A stretch of 15,220 nucleotides of DNA from positions 1-15,220 of the forward strand of contig JANYJT010000112.1 in assembly GCA_025358395.1 (NCBI GenBank). The letters are read 5' to 3'. Positions within the stretch are counted from its first letter, which is position 1. Each line of letters starts with the position of its first letter. Below are positions 7,613 through 13,301 of this stretch, one piece after another. The notes beneath the pieces were generated by a model. It did no database searches. It worked only from the letters and a program-made list of their open reading frames with translations, and had not been told where the DNA came from. Origin of the DNA: Bacteroidia bacterium (lineage in GTDB: Bacteria; Bacteroidota; Bacteroidia; Bacteroidales; Prolixibacteraceae). A program made the translations under genes and the position numbers.

Positions 7613-7632
7613 ATATATATCTTAAACGATGC

Positions 7633-7640
7633 TATTTTTG
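7633..7640 (+). promoter_or_regulatory. -7 element (TATTTTTG) for the DMT transporter gene
   Basis: TATTTTTG matches TAnnTTTG and ends 20 bp before the TTG start at 7661, implying a very short leader. No good -33 motif is visible. The same words (TGCTATTTTT then purine-GA) occur on the minus strand before sanA at about 12540-12553. Confidence 0.4.
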
Positions 7641-7660
7641 GAGCAAAAACTAACATCATT

Positions 7661-8569
7661 TTGAGAAAAGAGCTGCTCACAACCTATTTGAAACTTCACC
7701 TGATCGTTCTCATTTATGGATTTACTGCCATTCTGGGAAAACTCATTGAGCTTCCTGCCTTGGAACTGGTGTGGTATCGGATGTTTCTGGCGATAATAAC
7801 GTTGTTTATTTACTTGAAATATAAGGGTGAACCACTTGATGTAACCAGGAAAGAGCTCCTTGCATTTTTTGGCGTCGGTTTGATCATTGCCCTTCATTGG
7901 GTTACTTTTTATGGTGCGATCAAATTATCCAATGTATCGGTAACACTTGGCTGCTTTGCCACAACCACTTTGTTTACGAGTTTTCAGGAACCTTTTTTCC
8001 AGCGAAAACGCATCAATTTTTTTGAGGTACTGGTTGGTCTGATCATCATTGCGGGTCTCTACCTGATCTTCAAATTCGAGACTCAATACACCTTGGGAAT
8101 CATGGTTGCCTTGTTGTCAGCTTTCCTGGCCGGGTTGTTTACAGTGCTCAATAAGAAATTGGTTGCAAAACACACTGCCATCAAAATCAGTTTTTATGAG
8201 ATGATCGGCGGACTGCTTGGTCTCAGCATTTATATAACAGCCTCTGGAAGAGGGATTATTGCACCTTTTGCATTGCCCTCCCCGGCAGACTTTTTCTATC
8301 TGGTACTCCTGGCAACAGTATGTACTGCCTTTGCTCACACGGTGCAGGTAGACGTTATGAAGCATCTTTCAGCATTTACTGTGACGCTTACCATCAACCT
8401 CGAACCGGTCTATGGCATTGTGATGGCCTTCTTTATTTTTGGAGAGACCGAAAAGATGACCACCGGGTTCTATCTGGGAACCCTGATCATCCTATTATCA
8501 GTCATAGGATTTCCACTGTCAAAATATTTTTTTGGCAAAAGAGGCAACAAGGTCAGTCAAACTGATTGA
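7661..8569 (+). CDS. DMT-superfamily transporter with two EamA domains
   Basis: 302 aa with about ten membrane segments arranged as two EamA repeats (about 10-140 and 150-285). Typical features are the first helix LIVLIYGFTAILGKLI, the ELVWYRMFLAIITLFIYLKY block, ALHWVTFYGAIKLSNVSVTLGCFATTTLFT, and in the second half the AFTVTLTINLEPVYGIVMAFFIFGE motif. Such inner-membrane proteins usually export amino acids, nucleosides or other metabolites; the substrate cannot be predicted. The start is TTG at 7661: no in-frame ATG lies near, the next Met is residue 41 inside the membrane domain, and TTG places five to ten polar residues before the first helix. The 3' end overlaps the convergent 170-aa gene by 17 bp. 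Confidence 0.87.
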   Translation: MRKELLTTYLKLHLIVLIYGFTAILGKLIELPALELVWYRMFLAIITLFIYLKYKGEPLDVTRKELLAFFGVGLIIALHWVTFYGAIKLSNVSVTLGCFATTTLFTSFQEPFFQRKRINFFEVLVGLIIIAGLYLIFKFETQYTLGIMVALLSAFLAGLFTVLNKKLVAKHTAIKISFYEMIGGLLGLSIYITASGRGIIAPFALPSPADFFYLVLLATVCTAFAHTVQVDVMKHLSAFTVTLTINLEPVYGIVMAFFIFGETEKMTTGFYLGTLIILLSVIGFPLSKYFFGKRGNKVSQTD

Positions 8570-9065
8570 TGACACCCTTGTCGAGTAACTCGGTTTCGAT
8601 GTTCAGATCGGCTTCCAAGAAATCATCCATCTCCTCTTCAGTCGCGAATTCCGCGACCATTCCATTGTAAACGACCGTCCACAAATCAGGTGCATGCAGG
8701 ATTTTTAATCCGGGTAATTCCGGATTGAAATCCTTCACAGGAAAGCCGGGGGTAACACCTTCTTCCTTTTCCATCATCTGAAGGTATTTGCAAAAGTAGT
8801 CAGTGGCCGGGAATAGCTCATCCTGAAGATCTTCCACCTCCGCACGGTCGTAAATATCCATGACGGAAATTCGGTAAATCTCCATGACACCTTCCGAATT
8901 GACATACAAAGCATCGGCAAACTGTGCTTCCGGTCTGATTTCGATTTCCGTGAAGGGTATGGGAGTTACCTGTGCCAGAAATCTCGGACGATGGGAGTGA
9001 AGAATCATCTCGGCCGACTCTTCATTGAGCGGATCACTGCAGATTAGGAATTTGGATGTTTTCAT
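8553..9065 (-). CDS. Acidic protein of unknown function, 170 aa
   Basis: I do not recognise this family. The protein is soluble, with no signal peptide or membrane segment, and strongly acidic, especially in the last 40 residues (EFATEEEMDDFLEADLNIETELLDKG). The N-terminus MKTSKFLICSDPLNEESAEMILHSHRPRFLA looks like a beta strand, loop, helix start, and there are two short hydrophobic strands (ADALYVNSEGVMEIYRI and LWTVVYNGMVAEF). Composition and codon use match the neighbours, so it is likely a real native gene. The A of its ATG is the last base of an octamer array, and the gene is divergent from the ATP-grasp gene across a symmetrical repeat structure, which hints at shared control. Confidence 0.75.
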   Translation of the reverse strand: MKTSKFLICSDPLNEESAEMILHSHRPRFLAQVTPIPFTEIEIRPEAQFADALYVNSEGVMEIYRISVMDIYDRAEVEDLQDELFPATDYFCKYLQMMEKEEGVTPGFPVKDFNPELPGLKILHAPDLWTVVYNGMVAEFATEEEMDDFLEADLNIETELLDKGVINQFD

Positions 9066-9104
9066 GTGCTAATGTGCTAATATGCTAATGTGCTAATGTG
9101 CTAA
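9065..9104 (+). repeat. Left octamer array (5 x TGTGCTAA), inverted partner of 9201-9240
   Basis: Five contiguous 8-bp units: TGTGCTAA, TGTGCTAA, TATGCTAA, TGTGCTAA, TGTGCTAA. On the minus strand it reads as five TTAGCACA-type units running straight into the ATG of the 170-aa gene, whose first base is the last base of the array. It would be in that gene's mRNA leader if transcription starts at the -7 element at 9137-9144. Confidence 0.9.
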
Positions 9105-9136
9105 TGGAAAAATGATATTATCTTTATTTTGTGGAT

Positions 9137-9144
9137 CAAATATA
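9137..9144 (-). promoter_or_regulatory. -7 element (TATATTTG) inside the spacer between inverted arrays
   Basis: TATATTTG on the minus strand is a perfect TAnnTTTG match. It points towards the 170-aa gene, about 71 bp upstream of its ATG. For the plus-strand gene only a weaker candidate is seen (TATTTTTC, 9174-9181). No clear -33 element accompanies either. Confidence 0.4.
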
Positions 9145-9200
9145 ACATTTTACTTTTTTTAAATGAGTCTCTCTATTTTTCATTCCTTCACAATTTCACA

Positions 9201-9240
9201 TTAGCATATTAGCACATTAGCACATTAGCACATTAGCACA
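9201..9240 (+). repeat. Right octamer array (TTAGCATA + 4 x TTAGCACA), inverted partner of 9065-9104
   Basis: Five contiguous 8-bp units, TTAGCATA then four TTAGCACA, ending 7 bp before the ATG of the ATP-grasp gene at 9248. It is the reverse complement of the left array apart from the position of the single variant unit. The two arrays flank a 96-bp AT-rich spacer (9105-9200) and can pair into a 40-bp stem. Confidence 0.9.
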
Positions 9241-9247
9241 TTATCCC

Positions 9248-10480
9248 ATGTTTCCTGATATCTATTTCTTCAACCCAACCTGTGAGCCGGCCATTGCCAA
9301 TGGTTCTCCATACTACATTGCACCAGCCAGGCTGCGAAAGTTCGAGTCAGATCTTGGCTATCTTCCCGCCTGGCTGGCAAGCGAAAATGATCAGGTATTG
9401 GTTCAGGGTACGGTAGATTCAGCGTTTAATCTTAGATTGAGGGAATTGGGATTTCATTTACCCGGGATAGTCCGGCTGAACGAGGCATTGAGCGATCCTG
9501 CCTGGATTTCAACACCCATGGGACGACTTTTCCCCTGGGGATGGAGTCCGGCGGTTTATCAGCTATTCAGGGAGGTCTTGCCCTTTTGTGGAGATGATTT
9601 TATAAATTCGCCTGTAGCGTCATGGAAAGAAAGTCACAAATATCTTTACAGCCGGAGAACAGGAAATGAATTGCTCGAAAAGATTGTGGTAAATGAGGCA
9701 TTTCCCTGGTTGCCAACACTTTTGGATGTGCCGGTTCTCTGCAATTCAATGGATCAGATTCATATTGAAATCCATCGCTATCCAAAAGCGGTTGTCAAGA
9801 CACCATGGAGTTCATCAGGTCGCGGACTGCTGGTTTTTCCAAATCCGGATCTACTAAAAAAGAACAACGAGGTACTGAGTGGCATGCTCCGGCAGCAGGG
9901 ATTTGTTACCGTCGAGCCCTGGCATGAAAAACAATTGGATGTTTCCTATCAGTTTTATTCGCTGGCAGGCCGGATAACTTACAAGGGACGAACTTTTTTT
10001 GAAACGGATTCTAAAGGAAGATACCTTCGTAATCTACTGACAGATAATCCAAATACATCCGTGGAAATCGCCCGATTTCTGGATGAACACAACTCTGAAG
10101 TGGTAGCGCTCTTGCAGAAATCATTGTCAGAAAGTAAATATGCAGTGGATTATGAAGGCTGGATTGGCGTGGATGCGCTAATTTACAAAACTTCATCCGG
10201 CGAATTGAAGTTTCATCCTTTGGTGGAGATAAACGGAAGGTTCACGATGGGTGCCATTGCTTTAAAACTGCGTGAACTGCTTGCCATCGGATCACATGGT
10301 TTTTTGCAGATCTACTACTCCCAAACGACCAACTTTCAGGCGTTTTGCCATAAACAGCAAGCCGACAAGCCACTGATCATGGAGAATAGTAAAATAGTCA
10401 GTGGCTTCCTTCCCCTCACGCCACCCTTACCGCACCACCAATTTGGCGCCTACATAGAAGTTAAGAGACATGAGATATAG
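9248..10480 (+). CDS. Predicted ATP-grasp fold protein of unknown substrate
   Basis: 410 aa, soluble, no signal peptide. The N-terminal 100 residues (FPDIYFFNPTCEPAIANGSPYY, PAWLASENDQVLVQG) look like a preATP-grasp Rossmann-like domain. A central AVVKTPWSSSGRGL (Lys184, with a Ser/Gly-rich loop at 188-193) resembles the ATP-binding lysine and flexible loop of ATP-grasp enzymes. WIGVDALIY (Asp309) and HPLVEINGRFTMG (Glu327, Asn329, Arg331) match the metal-binding acid and E-x-N pattern near the C-terminus. I infer ATP-dependent carboxylate-amine (or similar) ligase chemistry, with unknown substrate. No biosynthetic partner is next to it except the divergent 170-aa gene. The last five residues (KRHEI) and the stop codon come from the heptamer palindrome at 10463-10541, so the natural tail may have been replaced. 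Confidence 0.72.
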   Translation: MFPDIYFFNPTCEPAIANGSPYYIAPARLRKFESDLGYLPAWLASENDQVLVQGTVDSAFNLRLRELGFHLPGIVRLNEALSDPAWISTPMGRLFPWGWSPAVYQLFREVLPFCGDDFINSPVASWKESHKYLYSRRTGNELLEKIVVNEAFPWLPTLLDVPVLCNSMDQIHIEIHRYPKAVVKTPWSSSGRGLLVFPNPDLLKKNNEVLSGMLRQQGFVTVEPWHEKQLDVSYQFYSLAGRITYKGRTFFETDSKGRYLRNLLTDNPNTSVEIARFLDEHNSEVVALLQKSLSESKYAVDYEGWIGVDALIYKTSSGELKFHPLVEINGRFTMGAIALKLRELLAIGSHGFLQIYYSQTTNFQAFCHKQQADKPLIMENSKIVSGFLPLTPPLPHHQFGAYIEVKRHEI

Positions 10481-10541
10481 GACATGAGACATGAGAAAAG
10501 CTTCATCTCTCATGTCTCATGTCCTATATCTCAAGTCTCTT
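10463..10541. terminator. Bidirectional hairpin (34-bp stem) made of heptamer repeats
   Basis: Arms 10463-10496 and 10508-10541 are reverse complements with one mismatch, around an 11-nt loop. Each arm is itself a heptamer array (GAGACAT, GAGATAT, AGGACAT, GAGACAT, GAG). The stem sits exactly between two convergent genes: the ATP-grasp stop codon (10478-10480) lies inside the left arm, and the yjjB-like stop codon (10542-10544) abuts the right arm. A T-rich stretch follows the right arm on the plus strand. It should act as a strong terminator or mRNA end barrier for both directions. Confidence 0.75.
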
Positions 10542-11039
10542 TTACTCCATCTCCTCACTGCTCTTAATCCTTTTAAACGTATCCTTCCGGGTTACCAGCA
10601 TAGGAATGGCGACACCTGCCGACAAGGCAATCAATATAAAAATGGCTTTCAGTCCGTTGTTGGTAGTCTCGGCCAGGGTTTTGAGGTAGGTTTCCGAATT
10701 GCTGCCTGATCCGGCCAGCTCCATGCATCCCAGCATCATCCGATAGGCAAAAGCGCCCGGGACCATCGGTATGACAGAGGGAATGGAAAATACCAGCGGT
10801 GGTGCATGTTTGTTGTGTGCCGCGTAGACACTGAGCACACCGATGAGCGAGGCCCCGGCAAGTGAAGCGAGGACGATATTGACTTCGGCTCCAATAAGAA
10901 GGAACTTTGTGAGTCCGCCCAGGGCTCCCATAGCCCAAATGACGAAAAGTGTTCTTTGCGGAACATTGAACAGGATGGCAAATCCGAGAGCAGCCAATCC
11001 AGCCCAGAATCCTTTTTCCAATATATTGATAAAATCCAT
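10542..11039 (-). CDS. yjjB: YjjB-like small subunit of split ThrE-type exporter (ThrE_2/DUF3815)
   Basis: 165 aa from ATG 11039 (MDFINILEKG). A longer frame from 11099 would overlap the upstream gene by 56 bp and adds residues that do not look like the family, so it was not chosen. Four to five membrane segments are visible. The family signature is LVFSIPSVIPMVPGAFAYRMMLG near residues 80-105, with FNVPQRTLFVIWAMGALGGLTKF upstream. In the ThrE family this domain is the second half of threonine/serine exporters. In E. coli, YjjP plus YjjB form a two-gene version linked to succinate export, so the substrate here (amino acid or dicarboxylate) is open. It starts 4 bp after the yjjP-like stop codon, consistent with a two-subunit membrane complex. 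Confidence 0.87.
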   Translation of the reverse strand: MDFINILEKGFWAGLAALGFAILFNVPQRTLFVIWAMGALGGLTKFLLIGAEVNIVLASLAGASLIGVLSVYAAHNKHAPPLVFSIPSVIPMVPGAFAYRMMLGCMELAGSGSNSETYLKTLAETTNNGLKAIFILIALSAGVAIPMLVTRKDTFKRIKSSEEME

Positions 11040-11043
11040 CGGC

Positions 11044-11811
11044 TTAAATGTTAAGGAGGTATTTGGCACATAGCAATCCCAGTGCAATGGCAAAAGCAAT
11101 AATCAGTCCATGAATTCCGCGTACGATGCCATTGAGGATGTTGCCGTCGATCATATCTGTAAAAGAATTGATCAAAGGCACACCCGGTACAAGAAAGAGG
11201 ACAGATGTGGCAAAAGCCAGATCGGGCGAGTTGCCTAATCCGATTTTCACTGATAATCCTGATAAGATAGAGGCGGAAAATGAGGCAAAAAATATCGCCA
11301 CATAAGGATTAAATCGAATTTTCAAGGCTTCCTGCCGGACAAATAAGCCCAGAAAAGTTGCTATGAAGGCAACCACCAGCTCAATACCCTTACCGCCGAA
11401 GAGGGCGCAAAATGAACTTCCGGCAAGTGCCACAGATGACAGGATGATGAATCGTGGATAATGAGGCAAGGCAACCAGGCGATCTAATTCCGCATTGATT
11501 TGTGGTATCGACCAGCTCTCTTCAATCACTTTCCAGCTCATTCTGCTGATACCTGAAACCACCCTGAAATTGACACCGTGCGGAGAAGTGCGTTTTAAAC
11601 TTGCCGTAAAATGATCTGCTTGTTCATCAACGACCTTGAGCATCAATGAACGGTTCGTAATCAGCAATTCAATGTTGTACCCCAGGGCATCAGCAATGCG
11701 GTTCACAGTTGTTCTGACCCTGCCTGTACTGGCACCGGAACTCATCAGCAATGTCCCCACATTGAGCAACATCGCTTCTGCCTCCTTGATATTTTTATAA
11801 GAATTATCCAT
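11044..11811 (-). CDS. yjjP: YjjP-like large subunit of split ThrE-type exporter (ThrE/DUF1212)
   Basis: 255 aa from ATG 11811 (MDNSYKNIKEAEAMLLNVG), close to E. coli YjjP length (about 256). An upstream in-frame ATG at 11865 would add 18 residues encoded by an imperfect palindrome (11822-11867), so it is rejected as the start. The N-terminal soluble part has LLMSSGASTGRVRTTVNRIADALGYNIELLI, the conserved 'L..SGAst.RV...' block of PF06738, which carries putative functional residues. The C-terminal half has about five membrane helices, including FASFSASILSGL and FLVPGVPLINSFTDMIDGNILNGIVRG. Together with the downstream small subunit it should form an inner-membrane exporter for threonine/serine or organic acids. 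It follows sanA in the same direction. Confidence 0.88.
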   Translation of the reverse strand: MDNSYKNIKEAEAMLLNVGTLLMSSGASTGRVRTTVNRIADALGYNIELLITNRSLMLKVVDEQADHFTASLKRTSPHGVNFRVVSGISRMSWKVIEESWSIPQINAELDRLVALPHYPRFIILSSVALAGSSFCALFGGKGIELVVAFIATFLGLFVRQEALKIRFNPYVAIFFASFSASILSGLSVKIGLGNSPDLAFATSVLFLVPGVPLINSFTDMIDGNILNGIVRGIHGLIIAFAIALGLLCAKYLLNI

Positions 11812-11821
11812 AACAATTCTG

Positions 11822-11867
11822 AAATGTGAAAATGCGGAAATTTCGATATTTCCCATTTTCCACATTT
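11822..11867. repeat. Imperfect palindrome between sanA and the yjjP-like gene
   Basis: Arms 11822-11841 and 11848-11867 are reverse complements of 20 nt each except for two single-base bulges, with a 6-nt loop (TTCGAT). The element starts 3 bp after the sanA stop codon on the minus strand. It lacks a terminal T-run, so it may be a processing or stabilising hairpin rather than a terminator. Its words (AAATGTG, GGAAAATGGGAA) resemble the purine stretch at 4990-5010. Confidence 0.6.
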
Positions 11868-11870
11868 ATT

Positions 11871-12542
11871 TCAATTCGGAACTTTAATCTGTTCTCCCAG
11901 AAAATGTGGCTGAGTGCCGGCTAACAGGTCATATGCAAGCAATACCCTGGCACCGATTTCTCTCAAAATTACTTTAATGGAAGGTCTTCCATTTATATCC
12001 GCGGCATTGAACGCGATCACTTCCAAACCCCTTTTTCGTCCGAGAAAAACGGCCCTGTGGTTGTGAAAAGGCTGTGAAATGACGGTAAACTGATGCTGGC
12101 CAAAAACCATGTAGCAACGAACAACTGAGTCGAGGGTGCGGAATCCGGCATAATCCAGAACGATACGATCTTTCGGAATACCTGCTTCAACCAGATCATT
12201 GAACATGGAGACCGGTTCGTTGTAGCTCTTGAATTTGTTGTCTCCGCTGACTATGATATAATCGATTTTTTTACTCTTAAAAAGTAGAACGGCCGATTGA
12301 ATCCGATACGAATAGTAGAGGTTTATTTTTCCGGTAGAGATATATTTGTTTGTACCAAGAACCATAGCGCAATGGTTGTGCGGGATGGCATTGACAGAAT
12401 CATAGGTATATTGCTTGCCAATTTTGGTGACTTCCAGATTGATCCACAGTACGAAAATAAAAAATGCCAGCCCTAAAATGGCTAGTAAGATCGAGAAGCG
12501 GATGGCCCATTTGCGGATCATAAGGAATGGCATAAAATCCAT
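11871..12542 (-). CDS. sanA: SanA/YdcF-type (DUF218) envelope protein
   Basis: 223 aa. One N-terminal membrane helix (about residues 12-32) is followed by a periplasm-facing DUF218 domain. The SanA pattern is clear: AMVLGTN, INLYYSYRIQSAVLLFKSKKIDYIIVSGDN, YNEPVSMFNDLVEAGIPKDRIVLDYAGFRTLDSVVRC and FTVISQPFHNHRAVFLGRKRGLEVIAFNA. In enterobacteria SanA supports the envelope permeability barrier and vancomycin exclusion at high temperature; its chemistry is unknown. Three ATGs lie close together (12542, 12533, 12521). The third gives a conventional membrane-anchor start and leaves room for a TATTTTTA -7-like element at 12544-12551 (minus), so the true start may be 12521. The gene is divergent from the CBM9-like gene and probably heads the transcript with the exporter genes. 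Confidence 0.86.
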   Translation of the reverse strand: MDFMPFLMIRKWAIRFSILLAILGLAFFIFVLWINLEVTKIGKQYTYDSVNAIPHNHCAMVLGTNKYISTGKINLYYSYRIQSAVLLFKSKKIDYIIVSGDNKFKSYNEPVSMFNDLVEAGIPKDRIVLDYAGFRTLDSVVRCYMVFGQHQFTVISQPFHNHRAVFLGRKRGLEVIAFNAADINGRPSIKVILREIGARVLLAYDLLAGTQPHFLGEQIKVPN

Positions 12543-12612
12543 CTAAAAATAGCATTTTTTTTTGATGCCTTTTTGAATTAATATTACTCTCACATTATTT
12601 CAAAAGCCGGAT

Positions 12613-13287
12613 ATGAATAATTTTGCCAGGCAAAAAATGCTAATTCCCTATTTGGGAGAACCTTTACTTTCAGATTACCATGCCCAGGCCAGTGAATTAA
12701 AGCGGGCAGGGTCTGCTGCACTCATCGACAAAGCGAATTGGCAGGAATATCCTTTCCAACCATTGGTTCGAATTTTTGCCGGATATTCAAAAGTATATTT
12801 GTGGCTTCATTATGAGATAAATGGGGACTATTTCAGGGCCGTATCTACGATTGATCAGCAACCGGTTTGGCAAGACTCTTGCGTTGAGTTCTTCTTTTGC
12901 CAGGATATCGAAATGAATACCAAAAATCAATCAGATATTGTTTATCGAAATTTCGAGTTCAATGCCTTGGGCGTTTGTCTTTCCGCCTTTGGAACCAAAT
13001 ACGAAAGAGAATTCCTTGACCGGGACCAACTGAAACAAATTTTGCGTTTTCCGGGTATAAAAAAGCGGAAAATGCCGGAAGAAGGGGCGAGTTTTGATTG
13101 GGAATTGATGGTGGCAATACCTTTGGAGTTGCTTGGACTAAAGCCGGGCGGCATTTTCAAGGCGAACTTCTATAAATGTGGCGACTTATCAAGGAAGGCT
13201 CATTTTCTCTCCTGGAGCAGCATTGAAGCTCCGGAACCCGATTTTCACCTTCCCCAATTTTTCGGGGATATGGAACTTCTGAGATAG
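12613..13287 (+). CDS. Carbohydrate-binding family 9-like (CBM9-like) protein
   Basis: 224 aa. Features of the CBM9-like fold in Bacteroidota are VWQDSCVEFFF (about 85-98) and, near the end, KANFYKCGDLSRKAHFLSWSSIEAPEPDFHLPQFFGDMEL, the usual 'FY.CG...HFLSW.PI..P.PdFH.PeFFG' block. CBM9 domains bind sugars, often reducing ends, but stand-alone members such as this have no proven ligand. There is no signal peptide or lipobox, so the protein is probably cytoplasmic, which is odd for glycan binding. A second Met at residue 9 (12637) is an alternative start. It lies 14 bp upstream of the relA/spoT gene in the same direction, suggesting co-transcription, and 70 bp from divergent sanA. Confidence 0.8.
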   Translation: MNNFARQKMLIPYLGEPLLSDYHAQASELKRAGSAALIDKANWQEYPFQPLVRIFAGYSKVYLWLHYEINGDYFRAVSTIDQQPVWQDSCVEFFFCQDIEMNTKNQSDIVYRNFEFNALGVCLSAFGTKYEREFLDRDQLKQILRFPGIKKRKMPEEGASFDWELMVAIPLELLGLKPGGIFKANFYKCGDLSRKAHFLSWSSIEAPEPDFHLPQFFGDMELLR

Positions 13288-13301
13288 AATAATATCATGT
13301 T

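Noticed and set aside
9105..9200. Small gene in the spacer between the octamer arrays
   Set aside because: The 96-bp spacer is AT-rich with stops in all frames, and contains only promoter-like elements.
9065..9240. CRISPR array
   Set aside because: Repeats are 8 bp, directly tandem with no spacers, and no cas gene is nearby.
11040..11099. Longer start for the yjjB-like gene at 11099
   Set aside because: It overlaps the yjjP-like coding region and adds residues (MLLPLHWDCYVPNTS...) without family character; ATG 11039 gives a length near that of E. coli YjjB.
12543..12612. Hairpin GCAT/ATGC around a T-run in the sanA/CBM9-like divergent spacer as a terminator
   Set aside because: The stem is only 4 bp and the region lies upstream of both genes, where a terminator is not expected.
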